Shown: positions 1-9,127 of the stretch, in pieces
Numbering within the stretch: position 1 is the stretch's first letter
Layout: each line of letters starts with the position of its first letter
Origin: Verrucomicrobiota bacterium
GTDB taxonomy: Bacteria > Verrucomicrobiota > Verrucomicrobiia > Verrucomicrobiales > Akkermansiaceae
Direction: 5' to 3'
Length of the DNA: 64,000 nucleotides
Assembly: GCA_030835305.1 (NCBI GenBank)
Contig: JAURPJ010000110.1
Span: 1-64,000 of the forward strand
Made by a program: the position numbers and the translations under genes
The notes under the pieces: generated by a model
What the model saw: the letters and a program-made list of their open reading frames with translations, nothing else
The model's database searches: none
What the model was told of the DNA's origin: nothing

Positions 1-1125
1 ACTAAGGGAAGCCGCAGCGAGGATAGCACTATCTTTGATCCGGACCCCATGGTGGACCTCATAGCGATCCTTCAATCCGCGAAGAATAGCCACCGTATCT
101 TCAACGCTCGGCTCGCCGACCTTAACCGGTTGGAAACGACGCTCGAGGGCGGCGTCCTTTTCAACATACTTGCGATATTCATCCAGAGTTGTAGCTCCAA
201 TCGTCCTCAGTTCGCCACGGGCCAACTGAGGCTTCAAAAGGTTGGAAGCATCTACCGCCCCCTCGCTCGCTCCTGCACCGACAATGGTGTGAAGTTCATC
301 GATGAAGAGAATGATTTCACCATCGGAATCCGTGACCTCCTTAAGAAAGGCCTTCAGTCGATCCTCGAATTCCCCCCGGTATTTCGCACCAGCGATCATG
401 CCTCCCAGATCCAGAGAAATCAGTCGCTTGTTCTTCATCGAGTCGGGAACATCCCCACTTACAATCCGGCGTGCCAATCCCTCTACAATCGCAGTTTTAC
501 CAACTCCCGGCTCTCCAATGAGAACAGGGTTGTTTTTGGTCCGACGGGAAAGCACCTGAAGAACGCGGCGGATTTCCTCGTCACGCCCAATCACGGGATC
601 AATTTTTCCCTCGCGGGCCTTCGCGGTCAGGTCCTGCCCGTATTTTTCCAGCGTCTGGTATTTTCCTTCCGGATCCTCATCGGTGACTTTCTGCGATCCA
701 CGAATCTCTTTCAGTGCTTCTTCGAAGACTTTGGCGGTCAGACCTTCCTTCTCCAGCAATTTGCCAGCAGGAGAATTATCTTTCAGGATACCGAGGACGG
801 CATGCTCCACGCTCAAAAAGTCGTCCTCCATTTCCTCCCGAATTTGATCCGCCTTATCAAGTGCGCTTCTCAGGCCATAGCTCATTTGAGGTTGGGAACC
901 CGCGCCTTCAACACGGGGCTCGCCATCCAAAGCTGATACGACCGCTGCTTTCAATGAAGTGGGATTACCTCCCGCTTTTTCCACCAAGGGCGTCATCAAT
1001 CCCCCATCCTGTTGCAATAAAGCTAACAAAAGGTGCGTTCCACGAAGCTCTGGGTGGGCTGAACGCAAGGCGATTTGCTGGGCACTTTGCAGGGCCTCCT
1101 GTAATTTTGTTGTTAATTTTTTCAT
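1..1125 (-). CDS. clpB: ClpB disaggregase, N-terminal part (runs off window)
   Basis: Hsp100 AAA+ unfoldase that resolubilises aggregated proteins in the cytoplasm together with DnaK. Reading from the ATG at 1125 the protein starts [16 protein letters not shown] and shows the two Clp_N repeats in roughly the first 145 residues, then the first AAA+ module with Walker [10 protein letters not shown] and Walker [10 protein letters not shown] followed by [14 protein letters not shown]. The frame is still open at base 1, so only about 375 of the usual 850-870 residues are present and the middle domain and second AAA+ ring are outside the window. The gene is divergent from the subtilase at 1277, leaving a 151-bp intergenic region that must hold its promoter. 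Confidence 0.95.
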   Translation of the reverse strand, partial: MKKLTTKLQEALQSAQQIALRSAHPELRGTHLLLALLQQDGGLMTPLVEKAGGNPTSLKAAVVSALDGEPRVEGAGSQPQMSYGLRSALDKADQIREEMEDDFLSVEHAVLGILKDNSPAGKLLEKEGLTAKVFEEALKEIRGSQKVTDEDPEGKYQTLEKYGQDLTAKAREGKIDPVIGRDEEIRRVLQVLSRRTKNNPVLIGEPGVGKTAIVEGLARRIVSGDVPDSMKNKRLISLDLGGMIAGAKYRGEFEDRLKAFLKEVTDSDGEIILFIDELHTIVGAGASEGAVDASNLLKPQLARGELRTIGATTLDEYRKYVEKDAALERRFQPVKVGEPSVEDTVAILRGLKDRYEVHHGVRIKDSAILAAASLS

Positions 1126-1276
1126 TTTCTAACTCTATGACGAATCATAACATATTTTTGTTCACTAAAAAGAGGAGGATTAAACTTTCTTTTTCCGTTT
1201 CAAAAACTGGCCGTTGTTTCCAATCCCGTGCAACTTTCCTCGCACAATGGGGTTTTATGAACTAACCTCCTTCAAG

Positions 1277-2887
1277 ATGTCGCCCCGATTTTTTATTGCT
1301 TTCCTCACTTTAGTTATCGGACTTCTCTCAAGTTGGTTGCTGTTTCAAACACCGGAAATCCCAAAGGAAACCAAGATAACAAAGCCCGTAACCAAAAAAG
1401 CCCCGGAATACATTCCCTCAAATCCTGCAAGCAACCGGAAGAAGAATACAGTAATTTCAAATCGAAATCCCGATTTCGATCCCAATGCTATCCCTTATGA
1501 GCGGGTCATCGCATTTTCCAGCGAGGAAGCCTATCGGAATTTTCTCAAGAAACTGGGAAACTCGAGGGTTCGCAACAAGGGTAAAATCGACGCTCTGCGC
1601 GCTGTCCGCATCGGCTTTGATTCTCCAGCTGATTTCGAGTCGCTGGGGCTCGATTCTGACGACGTTCAATTCAACTACACGGTTTCCATCCCCGAACTTC
1701 GCGAAGTACCCCCGCAACCGGGGGCGGTAGGGTTCGGGACAACCGCTTTGGAATACCTCGGAATCAACCGAGACAACTCGGAATGGGGACGCGGTGTCAA
1801 AATCGCAGTCATCGATACCGGGATCGAGCCCCACCTCGCGCTTAGTGGTAATATTAAGCACATCAACCTTGTCGAACTCGGTGACTCATCAATTCCGAAC
1901 AGTCACGGCACATCAGTCGCCTCCCTCATTGCCGGACAGCACCCCAACATGCGCGGAGTGGCCCCTCAAGCTGAGTTGATTTCAGTTCGGGTCGCTGACG
2001 AATCCGGCATTTCCAACTCTTTCCTCCTCGCCCAGGGCATCACCGCCGCTGCAGACGCCGGGGCGCAGCTTATCAATATTTCGATGGGGTCTTCCAGTGA
2101 CAGCAACCTGGTGCGCCAAGCAGTCGACTACGCTATTGAACAAGGAGCCGTGATTTTCGCTTCCTCAGGAAATGACGGAACGGCTTATTCTTCCTATCCG
2201 GCAGCGGATCCCGATGTCTACTCCGTGGGAGCGATTGACGCCAACGGAACTCACCTGAATTTCTCAAACACCGATGACAATCTCGCCTTTACCGCACCTG
2301 GACTTGAAGTTCAGGCCGCCTACCCGGGTGATAACGTCACTTCTTTTACCGGAACCTCGGGGGCTGTCGCTTTCCCGGTGGGAGCGGTCGCCGCAATCAT
2401 GTCGGAAAGCAATCAAACAATTTCCGCCCAACAAGCGGTTCAAATCCTGCAAAATCACAGCAACGAAGCTGGTCTTCCGGGGGCTGACAACCAGTTCGGG
2501 ATCGGAATTGTCGACATCGGCCGGGCCATCGACCGTAACACCAGCGGGATTGTTGACCTCGCCGTCGCATCCCAAAACTATCTTCTCCCGACCTCCAGCA
2601 GTTCGGCATCCGGGCTTCGAGTCAGCATCGAAAACCGCGGCACCGAAACGGTCTACCAGTCCACCGTAGATATCCAAATTGGAAATGACTACTTTCCTTT
2701 CACCCTCCAAAAACTTGCCCCCAATGAACGCACCGTGGTCACCATTCCATCGGGTCTTCGGCAACTGAGGACGGAAGGGCAGCTCGAGGTTTCGGCGAAG
2801 ATTAACCTGTCGGAGGGACAAATCGACGTGAAGCCTGCCAATGACCAGCGAAAGGAAACCGTGACAATCCCTGCGAATGATCGCTAG
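1277..2887 (+). CDS. Subtilisin-like (S8) serine peptidase, membrane-anchored or exported
   Basis: Extracytoplasmic subtilase of about 536 residues. I start at the ATG at 1277 because it begins directly with a hydrophobic signal or anchor (MSPRFFIAFLTLVIGLLSSW); the frame is open upstream but that stretch is not signal-like. A Lys/Pro/Asn-rich linker and a prodomain-like segment (about residues 60-150) precede the catalytic domain. The triad is visible: Asp180 in VIDTGIEPH, His210 in NSHGTSVASLIAG and Ser361 in FTGTSGAV, with the oxyanion Asn in SSGNDG. A C-terminal beta-rich domain of about 120 residues (after DIGRAIDRNTSG) resembles a CARDB/Ig-like module. The stop overlaps the start of the next gene by 11 bp, so the two are very likely co-transcribed. 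Substrate unknown. Confidence 0.93.
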   Translation: MSPRFFIAFLTLVIGLLSSWLLFQTPEIPKETKITKPVTKKAPEYIPSNPASNRKKNTVISNRNPDFDPNAIPYERVIAFSSEEAYRNFLKKLGNSRVRNKGKIDALRAVRIGFDSPADFESLGLDSDDVQFNYTVSIPELREVPPQPGAVGFGTTALEYLGINRDNSEWGRGVKIAVIDTGIEPHLALSGNIKHINLVELGDSSIPNSHGTSVASLIAGQHPNMRGVAPQAELISVRVADESGISNSFLLAQGITAAADAGAQLINISMGSSSDSNLVRQAVDYAIEQGAVIFASSGNDGTAYSSYPAADPDVYSVGAIDANGTHLNFSNTDDNLAFTAPGLEVQAAYPGDNVTSFTGTSGAVAFPVGAVAAIMSESNQTISAQQAVQILQNHSNEAGLPGADNQFGIGIVDIGRAIDRNTSGIVDLAVASQNYLLPTSSSSASGLRVSIENRGTETVYQSTVDIQIGNDYFPFTLQKLAPNERTVVTIPSGLRQLRTEGQLEVSAKINLSEGQIDVKPANDQRKETVTIPANDR

Positions 2888-3662
2888 AGCTTTCCTCCTT
2901 TTCATTTCCTCTCTTGGAGCAATCGCTGCTCCGGTCTGGCTTTCTGCTCCGGTTGCCGACGCCCCCCCGGCCAACCAACTCCGCGTGGACGGCAATGCCT
3001 GCGGCCCCGCCTGTCTTTTAGATGCATTTCGTGCCGGCAGTGAGAAATGGCGCAAATCAATCTACAGGATCGGGGGCAAGTCAGACTCCGCAAAGATCCG
3101 AAGAATCATCTTTGACTACGCGCGTCGCCCATCAGCGCTCGACCCCAGAAAAGCACGATGGAACCAACGCCTCGGGGTCGCAAGTCCGGACCTGGTGGCC
3201 ATGGCCAACGAACTCCGCAATGAATGGTGGATGGGCACCGTGAAACAGGAAATCTTTTTCAGAAAGTCTCGGGAAAGGGAGTCCGAGCTCTTGTCAAAGG
3301 TGCATCGAACCCTTTCCAAATCCCTCAAAAAGGGCCTTCCACCCATTCTAAGAATCCGCAGAGTTGCATGGCGCGCGCCAAACGGATCCTCCATCAAAAG
3401 CTGGCTAATGATCAAACCGCATTTCATCGTACTTACTGGAATCCCGGAAAAAATCACAAAAGGCGCGACCTCTTTTCAGGTCACATATCATGATCCTTGG
3501 GGCGGCAAAAAGCTCTCGGGAACAATTCAGATTCCCGATGGCACAACGGCCGGAATGACCACCTTAATTGCAAATTTCCCCGGATCGGATATCGGTAAGA
3601 AACTCGTCCGTCGAAACGAACCAACCTGCCTCTCGCTCTCTTCAGCGATTGGACTCTTTTGA
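2877..3662 (+). CDS. Secreted papain-like / C39-like cysteine peptidase (putative)
   Basis: 261 residues with a signal peptide (hydrophobic residues 4-18, cut probably near AIAAP). The mature part has the landmarks of a C39-like papain fold: CGPACLLDAF with candidate nucleophile Cys42, then PHFIVLTGI with His182, then YHDPWGG with Asp206. That Cys...His...Asp order and the DPW/GG turn are typical of the Peptidase_C39_2 group. The central region (residues 60-150) is basic and helical and does not match anything I recognise. Translation starts 11 bp inside the subtilase gene, so the pair probably acts in the same compartment. Activity is inferred only from motif spacing; it could instead be an inactive binding protein. 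Confidence 0.7.
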   Translation: MIARAFLLFISSLGAIAAPVWLSAPVADAPPANQLRVDGNACGPACLLDAFRAGSEKWRKSIYRIGGKSDSAKIRRIIFDYARRPSALDPRKARWNQRLGVASPDLVAMANELRNEWWMGTVKQEIFFRKSRERESELLSKVHRTLSKSLKKGLPPILRIRRVAWRAPNGSSIKSWLMIKPHFIVLTGIPEKITKGATSFQVTYHDPWGGKKLSGTIQIPDGTTAGMTTLIANFPGSDIGKKLVRRNEPTCLSLSSAIGLF

Positions 3663-4612
3663 TTCCAGACTGAACTGCCTCAAGAACACCGGCACCTCAG
3701 CACCACGATGAAACCATTTATCTATTCTGATCGGAAGCAGCGGAACTCCAGACCGTATTAGGATCAACGACTTGGCAACCGGAATCGCCTCACCTTGCTC
3801 TACTCCCGTGCCCAGCAGGTCGATGCCCAAAATCGAATCGCCGTTTTTTAAAAGCAAATCGACCAGTACTCCTGCGAGTCTTTCGACAAAAAAAATGTGT
3901 CGTAATTGCTTCGGATCACCGGTGATCAAAGCCCGCTTTGACCGATACAGCACAGGAAGGATCGAGAGCAAATAATATTGGGTGACCTAGTCCATGATCG
4001 CGAGATCACACAACGTAGGCTTGAGCGGGAGGACACGGTGCAGGTCATCAGTCGTCGTGATCCAGACCGGAAACACCTTCAGAAATTATCTAGGATCAAT
4101 TGCTTGAAGAGCCTTTTCCTGATCGCTGGCATAACGATGACCCAAGGCTTTTTGATAGGCTCCCGGCACTTTCTTGACCTCCTTGTCGTCAAGAGCCCGG
4201 GCAAGATTTTTATGATGAAGTGATCGGTGAAATTCTCGAACTTTCTCCTAAAATTTTCGATGAAGTTCGCGATATGTCTCAGACACCTGTGCCAGCAGCG
4301 GGCCTGGCGAAATCTTCTGGAAGTGAATCAACTTGCGGACTTTCACCCACCAAGATTCCGTGGGGCACTGAAAACCACTCTTCCCTTTCGAGGGCATCAT
4401 CGATCTCCTCGCGAAGCCACTCCTCCCGCTGATAAATCCCTTCCACCGCCTCCTTGATTAGCGACTTCAAGCGGCCGTGCTTATATCATCAGGGCGACTT
4501 CACGATTAAGAACGCGACTGGCAAAAATGTTTTTGATTCCCACTCGCGACCGCTCTTCGCGCAACCAGTCCCGAAAAAATGAAATCAGCGGCTTCAGTCA
4601 ATTCATTGTACT
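3642..4612 (-). pseudogene. Relic of a superfamily 1 (AAA_11/AAA_12) helicase with a C-terminal DUF2726-like nuclease tail
   Basis: Read on the minus strand, one frame from about 4400 down to the TGA near 3642 still spells a helicase. It reads FPVWITTTDDLHRVLPLKP, then CDLAIMD, a stop where DEASQ is expected, then SILPVLYRSKRALITGDPKQLRHI. This is the region around motif II and the GDPxQL motif of Dna2/UPF1-like helicases. In-frame stops sit at 4248-4250 (TAG), 4086-4088 (TAA) and 3987-3989 (TAG). Directly after QLRHI the sequence jumps to a tail (VDLLLKNGDSILGIDL, then RSGVPLLPIRIDKWF) resembling DUF2726, so the C-terminal helicase motifs have been deleted. Upstream pieces at 4400-4612 lie in other frames (for example FFRDWLREERSRVGIKNIF). 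Not functional. Its 3' end overlaps the peptidase gene by 21 bp. Confidence 0.75.
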
Positions 4613-4626
4613 ATGAAGCCTAGCGG

Positions 4627-5427
4627 TCACTGCCGGACAAGCCAGCGACCTTTTACCGGACCCAAGTGAAAGCGACCACCACTGAGGACAAGCCCTCTTG
4701 CCGTCAATTTTTCACCATTCACATCGACGGCCCATGGTCGACTTCCTTTCATAAATGCTCCTGTATTAATCATGACCTTTCCCTCCGCTTCCCAAATCCC
4801 AGATCGATGAAAATGACCGCATACCAAAACACAGGCGCCTTCACCTGAATGATCCAAAAAACGAAGACCCTCGTCTCCCATGCCCCGCCAAACCCGGATC
4901 ATTTCAAATGGCCGGCTTGGCGGCCACAACGCTGTGGCGAAAAAATCAAGCGGAGACGGAAGCTTTGGCAAAGGGACGACTTTCAAAGTCAGGGCAATCT
5001 CGCGGGCCCGCTCGGCACAAGCTTCGGCACGATGGCTTTCAGAGGCATATTTTTGAATGATTGCGTCAACCTCTTCACGATATTTTCCAATCTCACGCGA
5101 CCACGGGGTTGCCTGTTCATAAACCGCATCTCCATGGGTGACCAAAACAGAGCGATCGACCAACCACGTGATGCCTTTCCCACTGTTGGGATCATGATTC
5201 CCCCTGAGGACTTCCACAACAACCCCGCGAATTCCCGCGAGTGAGAGGAGTTCATCGAACATGTGTGCAGCCCCCTCACACACACCCCCGAATTTTTGCT
5301 GCTGCCAGACGTCACCGGCCAGAACAAGGTGGTCGATATCATCCAAAACGGGCTCCAACATAGCCACGCTTCTCAAGCGGGAGGCTTTGTGTCCCAGATG
5401 AAGATCAGAGAGGATTCGCGTTCTCAC
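4627..5427 (-). CDS. Calcineurin-like metallophosphoesterase
   Basis: Cytoplasmic metallophosphoesterase of 266 residues resembling the UDP-2,3-diacylglucosamine hydrolase group. Metal ligands are visible: SDLHLGH (Asp8, His10), AGDVW (Asp39), RGNHDP (Asn77, His78), VTHGD (His98) and a late GHFHRSGIW. It starts with GTG at 5427, whose bases overlap the TGA of the upstream methyltransferase gene (GTGA), which fixes the start and implies an operon. It lacks the exact LpxH signature, so I would not name a substrate. The degraded helicase remnant begins within 15 bp of its stop. Confidence 0.88.
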   Translation of the reverse strand: MRTRILSDLHLGHKASRLRSVAMLEPVLDDIDHLVLAGDVWQQQKFGGVCEGAAHMFDELLSLAGIRGVVVEVLRGNHDPNSGKGITWLVDRSVLVTHGDAVYEQATPWSREIGKYREEVDAIIQKYASESHRAEACAERAREIALTLKVVPLPKLPSPLDFFATALWPPSRPFEMIRVWRGMGDEGLRFLDHSGEGACVLVCGHFHRSGIWEAEGKVMINTGAFMKGSRPWAVDVNGEKLTARGLVLSGGRFHLGPVKGRWLVRQ

Positions 5428-5993
5428 TCTTCGCGTTGTCTCACCGCTTCATAAAGACAAACGCCGGCCGAAACACTTACGTTCAAACAATCGACAGTAC
5501 CCTTCATTGGAAAGTTCACTAAAAAGTCGCACCCCTTCTCCGTCAATTGTCGCATCCCTTCGCCCTCGCGCCCCATCACAATGGCAATCGGACCTTTTAA
5601 ATCCGTCTTGTAAAGCGACTGGGAAGCCTGATCGGAAGTTCCGACAATCCAAATCCCACGTTCCTTCAGATCCCGCATGGTCCGGGCCAAATTGGTAACT
5701 TTCACAAAAGGCACACTTTCGGCTGCACCTACCGCAACCCTCCTCACGGTGTCGGTCAAGCCAACGGCCTTGTCCTTCGGCGCGATTACAGCATCCACTC
5801 CGGCACCATCAGCGGTCCTCAGGATTGCTCCCAAATTGTTGGGGTCCTGAATGCAATCAAGAATCAACAAAAGAGGCTTCTCTTTTCCATCGAGAATCTC
5901 AAACAAATCACCTTCGCCCCGCAGCCTCGCTTCGCTTTCGCCGCGCGGCCGGGCATGACGATTGTCCCGTGCTTCCCCTGCTCGTTTTCGCAT
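5424..5993 (-). CDS. SpoU/TrmH-family rRNA or tRNA 2'-O-methyltransferase (RlmB-like)
   Basis: 189-residue SPOUT methyltransferase using S-adenosylmethionine to methylate a ribose 2'-OH in RNA. The knot motifs are present: [16 protein letters not shown], then [10 protein letters not shown], then [19 protein letters not shown]. Compared with E. coli RlmB (about 243 residues) the N-terminal L30e-like substrate-binding domain is missing and replaced by an Arg-rich leader ([18 protein letters not shown]). The target nucleotide therefore cannot be assigned. It is the first gene of a two-gene unit with the phosphoesterase and is divergent from the sulfatase at 6062. Confidence 0.9.
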   Translation of the reverse strand: MRKRAGEARDNRHARPRGESEARLRGEGDLFEILDGKEKPLLLILDCIQDPNNLGAILRTADGAGVDAVIAPKDKAVGLTDTVRRVAVGAAESVPFVKVTNLARTMRDLKERGIWIVGTSDQASQSLYKTDLKGPIAIVMGREGEGMRQLTEKGCDFLVNFPMKGTVDCLNVSVSAGVCLYEAVRQREE

Positions 5994-6061
5994 ATCGCAG
6001 TTTTATGTCCGACATCTTGAAATTCAAAGTTCAATTCCCGCGCCGACCTGCATACAGTCTT

Positions 6062-7531
6062 ATGATGAAATTGATTGTGACTCTCCTTTCAACCGCGACT
6101 CTTGTTGCCGCGGACTCCCGGAAGCCGAATATCGTGTTCATTCTTGCCGATGATCTCGGCTATGGCGAACTGGGTTGCTACGGTCAGGAAAAGATCAAGA
6201 CACCTAATCTCGATCGCTTGGCCAGCGAAGGGATCAAATTCACCCACCACTACACCGGGGCCCCGGTCTGCGCACCGGCCCGCTGCGTTCTTTTGACTGG
6301 ACGGCACCTTGGCCATGCCGAAATTCGAAGTAACGGTGATTCAAAAAACGGGCGAGAATTCCCGGGCCAGTGGCCTATCACCGGCGAAGCCATCACCATT
6401 GCTGAAGTTCTCAAGGAAGGCGGATACATCAGCGGAGGCTTTGGCAAATGGGGACTAGGTCCCACCGACACTTCGGGTTCACCCATCAAGCAAGGCTTCA
6501 ATCGCTTTTTTGGTTACAACTGCCAGCGGAACGCCCACTCGTTTTTCCCTCCGTTTCTCGATGACAACGAAGGAGAAGAGACCATCAACGAAAACCCCAT
6601 CCCCGGTCACCAGAGAAAGCCACAGGGTGAGGTCAAGGCTGACGACTACCGGGCCGAGACTTACGCGCCCGACCGGATCCTCGAGGAAGCTCTCGAATTC
6701 CTCGACGAGAATAAGGATCAGCCCTTCTTCCTTTATCTTCCTTTCGTGGAACCCCACGTCGCAATGCATCCCCCTCAGGAGTGGATTGATCGATATCCAA
6801 AAGAGTGGGATGAAGAAAAAGGTCCTTATCGCGGACAGAACGGCTATCTGCCTCATCCGCGCCCCCGGGCCGGATATGCTGCCATGATTTCAGACCTCGA
6901 CGAACACGTAGGTTCCATCCTTGCGCGCCTCAAAAAGCATGGTCTCGATGACAACACCATCGTCGTCTTCACTTCCGACAACGGAACCACTCATCCCGGT
7001 CGCGATCCCAAGTTTCACATTGGTGGTGTGGATGCCCCATTCTTCAATTCAACCGCCGGACTCCGGGGCTGGAAAGGTTCGGTCAATGAAGGGGGAATCC
7101 GTGTTCCAGCCATCGTTCGCTGGCCGGGCAAGATTGAGGCCGGCTCCACAACCTCTGCACCGTCCTACTTTCCGGACTGGTTCCCCACACTGTGTCAAGC
7201 GGCTGGAGTCGATGCTCCCGCTAAACTGGATGGGAGTGACCTCACCCCTGCTTTGACCGGGAAATCTTTCGAAAGAAGCAAACCCATGATTTGGGAATTC
7301 CACGGCTACGGCGGTCAACTCGCCGTCATTGATTTCCCATGGAAGGCCGTTCGCCAAAAAGCAAAGAGCAAAAAACCGGGAGCCTGGGAGCTCTACAACC
7401 TCAAAAAAGATCCGGCCGAGGCCATTGATCTGGCGAAGAAATTCCCAAAAATACTATTCCGTCTCGAAACTGCCTTCAAAGAGGATCGCAGCTCAAATCC
7501 CAGGGCCAGACTCCCGTTATACGATCAATAG
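6062..7531 (+). CDS. Secreted type I sulfatase (arylsulfatase A-like)
   Basis: 489 residues from the ATG at 6062 (a second ATG follows at 6065). The start is chosen because it gives a clean signal peptide (MKLIVTLLSTATLVAAD), whereas the longer frame upstream overlaps the divergent methyltransferase gene. PNIVFILADDLGYGELGCYG supplies the metal-binding Asp pair. Cys70 in VCAPARC is the C-x-P-x-R residue that becomes formylglycine and requires a separate maturase not seen here. HVGSILARLKKHGLDDNTIV, VFTSDNGTTHPG and WKGSVNEGG are typical of the family. Expected to cleave sulfate esters, probably from algal or animal polysaccharides, in the periplasm. Single gene, no polysaccharide-utilisation neighbours. 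Confidence 0.95.
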   Translation: MMKLIVTLLSTATLVAADSRKPNIVFILADDLGYGELGCYGQEKIKTPNLDRLASEGIKFTHHYTGAPVCAPARCVLLTGRHLGHAEIRSNGDSKNGREFPGQWPITGEAITIAEVLKEGGYISGGFGKWGLGPTDTSGSPIKQGFNRFFGYNCQRNAHSFFPPFLDDNEGEETINENPIPGHQRKPQGEVKADDYRAETYAPDRILEEALEFLDENKDQPFFLYLPFVEPHVAMHPPQEWIDRYPKEWDEEKGPYRGQNGYLPHPRPRAGYAAMISDLDEHVGSILARLKKHGLDDNTIVVFTSDNGTTHPGRDPKFHIGGVDAPFFNSTAGLRGWKGSVNEGGIRVPAIVRWPGKIEAGSTTSAPSYFPDWFPTLCQAAGVDAPAKLDGSDLTPALTGKSFERSKPMIWEFHGYGGQLAVIDFPWKAVRQKAKSKKPGAWELYNLKKDPAEAIDLAKKFPKILFRLETAFKEDRSSNPRARLPLYDQ

Positions 7532-7732
7532 TGATAGCGCCCAAACTCGGCTCCGGCTCTGGAAGACAGGAATGGGCTGAAAATAAAAACTTCGAGGGTT
7601 CGCCTGGGATCGTTGTTCGTCAACATTACCCCCAAAATCAAGGGAACTGGTCCGGACCACCAACACCCGGGCAGTAGAAGCTAAAACTCCGCTCATTTTT
7701 CAAAATGTTTAATAATCTACGCTGATAATTCC

Positions 7733-7761
7733 TTGACTGCTTCGCTCCAAATCCCTATTCC
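7733..7761 (+). promoter_or_regulatory. Candidate sigma-70 promoter for rplI
   Basis: TTGACT at 7733-7738 and TATTCC at 7756-7761 are separated by exactly 17 bp and lie 33 bp ahead of the rplI ATG, in an otherwise gene-free 262-bp gap. The -35 matches consensus at five of six positions, the -10 at four. Seen by eye only. Confidence 0.5.
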
Positions 7762-7793
7762 CCGCGCTCCCGACAACCTTTTCCTTTAAATTC

Positions 7794-8264
7794 ATGGCCC
7801 AGACTGAAGTAATCCTCCGCGAAAAAATCGAAAACCTTGGCGCTGAAGCTGACGTCGTCAAAGTGAAAGCTGGCTTTGCCCGCAATTACCTCATCCCGGC
7901 CGGCAAGGCTTATGAAGCAACCAAAGGCAATTTGCGCCAGATCGAGAACCTTCAGGTCGCCCGTGCCAAACGCGAGGCCGAGGAACTCAATGAGGCTCAG
8001 GAATTGGCCAGCAAGATCTCCCGCATGAAGCCGAAATTCACCCTCGACGTGGGTAAAAATGGCAAGGCCTTCGGATCTGTCACCACCATCGACATTCACA
8101 AGGCACTCGAGGACAAGGGCATTTCCATCGACCGGACGGCAATCCAGCTCGTCAAGCCCATTAAATCGACTGGCAAGAGCGATGTTGAGGTGAAGCTTCA
8201 CGCTGAGGTGATTACTTCTCTCACCATCACCGTCGAGGCGACTGAAGCAGCCGCGGCCGAGTAA
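7794..8264 (+). CDS. rplI: 50S ribosomal protein L9
   Basis: 156 residues, normal length for bL9. The N-terminal rRNA-binding domain shows the signature ENLGAEADVVKVKAGFARNY followed by LIPAGKAYEAT. A long central helix (residues 45-80) leads to the C-terminal domain ending in an Ala/Glu tail. The gene stands alone rather than in the usual rpsF-rpsR-rplI cluster, with its own candidate promoter and a strong terminator directly downstream. Confidence 0.97.
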   Translation: MAQTEVILREKIENLGAEADVVKVKAGFARNYLIPAGKAYEATKGNLRQIENLQVARAKREAEELNEAQELASKISRMKPKFTLDVGKNGKAFGSVTTIDIHKALEDKGISIDRTAIQLVKPIKSTGKSDVEVKLHAEVITSLTITVEATEAAAAE

Positions 8265-8291
8265 GGCATCATCGCTTTCTTGTTTTTCAAG

Positions 8292-8319
8292 AGCCCAGTC
8301 GTGATGACCGGGCTTTTTT
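8292..8319 (+). terminator. Rho-independent terminator after rplI
   Basis: AGCCCAGTC (8292-8300) pairs with GACCGGGCT (8306-8314), one G-T wobble, 5-base loop, followed by six T. It sits 27 bp after the rplI stop and just before murI. Confidence 0.85.
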
Positions 8320-8359
8320 GGCGTTTGCACTCGCGTATTTCATCGGCAAACTCTCGGAG

Positions 8360-9127
8360 GTGATCGGCATTCTTGATTCCGGCGTTGGTGGCTTATCCGT
8401 CATGCGGGAAATCCGTGCCCAGCTCCCCGAGCAACCACTCACCTACATCGGCGACACCGCCTGGTGCCCTTATGGAAACAAGGATTTCTCCGAGATTCGT
8501 GATCGAACTTTCATTCTGACCGACTCCCTGATCGAAGCTGGAGCAGAGGTCATTGTGATCGCCTGCAACTCTGCGACCATCGTCGCGATTGAGGCCCTTC
8601 GATCCCAATACCCCATCCCTGTTGTGGGCATGGAACCGGGCGTGAAACCGGCTGCCAGCCTAACCAAAACGGGGACAATCGGGGTTCTCGCGACCGAGGC
8701 TTCCCTCGCCGGCGAAAAGTTCCACCGCCTTGTTGCAACCCATGCCCGGGATCTTCGGGTAATTACCCAACCCTGCCCAAAGTTCGTGGAGCTCGTAGAG
8801 CGAGGGATCCTTGCAGGTACCGAAGTTGAAGAGGCGATTGATGAATACACATCCGCGATTTTGAAAGCTGATGCTGATGTCTTCATCCTCGGCTGCAGCC
8901 ACTATCCATTCCTTCGCCCGACGCTTGAGGCCAGCCTCCCCAATTACATTCGGTTCATCGATACCGGAAGCGCGATTGCCCGGAGGGTCAAGCAACAGGC
9001 CTTATCTCCGACCACTCACAACAAGATCAAGGTTCTGACGACGGGCGATCCCAAACAATTTTCACAACTCTGCGAAATCCTGATTCCAGAATTCCAAATC
9101 AAGTGCCAAGCTCTCGAACTTCCATGA
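8360..9127 (+). CDS. murI: Glutamate racemase
   Basis: Interconverts L- and D-glutamate for peptidoglycan synthesis in the cytoplasm; 255 residues from the GTG at 8360. The frame is open back to 8318, but family members begin a few residues before IGILDSGVGGLSV, and the upstream bases belong to the rplI terminator, so GTG at 8360 is preferred (uncertain by a few codons). Catalytic acids and cysteines are intact: DSGVGG (Asp), ACNSAT (first Cys) and GCSHYPF (second Cys and His). The stop overlaps the next gene's ATG (ATGA), starting a four-gene overlapping run. Confidence 0.94.
   Translation: MIGILDSGVGGLSVMREIRAQLPEQPLTYIGDTAWCPYGNKDFSEIRDRTFILTDSLIEAGAEVIVIACNSATIVAIEALRSQYPIPVVGMEPGVKPAASLTKTGTIGVLATEASLAGEKFHRLVATHARDLRVITQPCPKFVELVERGILAGTEVEEAIDEYTSAILKADADVFILGCSHYPFLRPTLEASLPNYIRFIDTGSAIARRVKQQALSPTTHNKIKVLTTGDPKQFSQLCEILIPEFQIKCQALELP

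Noticed and set aside
49-936. Long plus-strand frame (295 codons) inside the clpB region
   Set aside because: It is the antisense of clpB, whose minus-strand translation shows Walker A, Walker B and Clp_N motifs.
5825-6061. Upstream extension of the sulfatase frame
   Set aside because: It overlaps the divergent methyltransferase gene and precedes a perfect signal peptide beginning at 6062.
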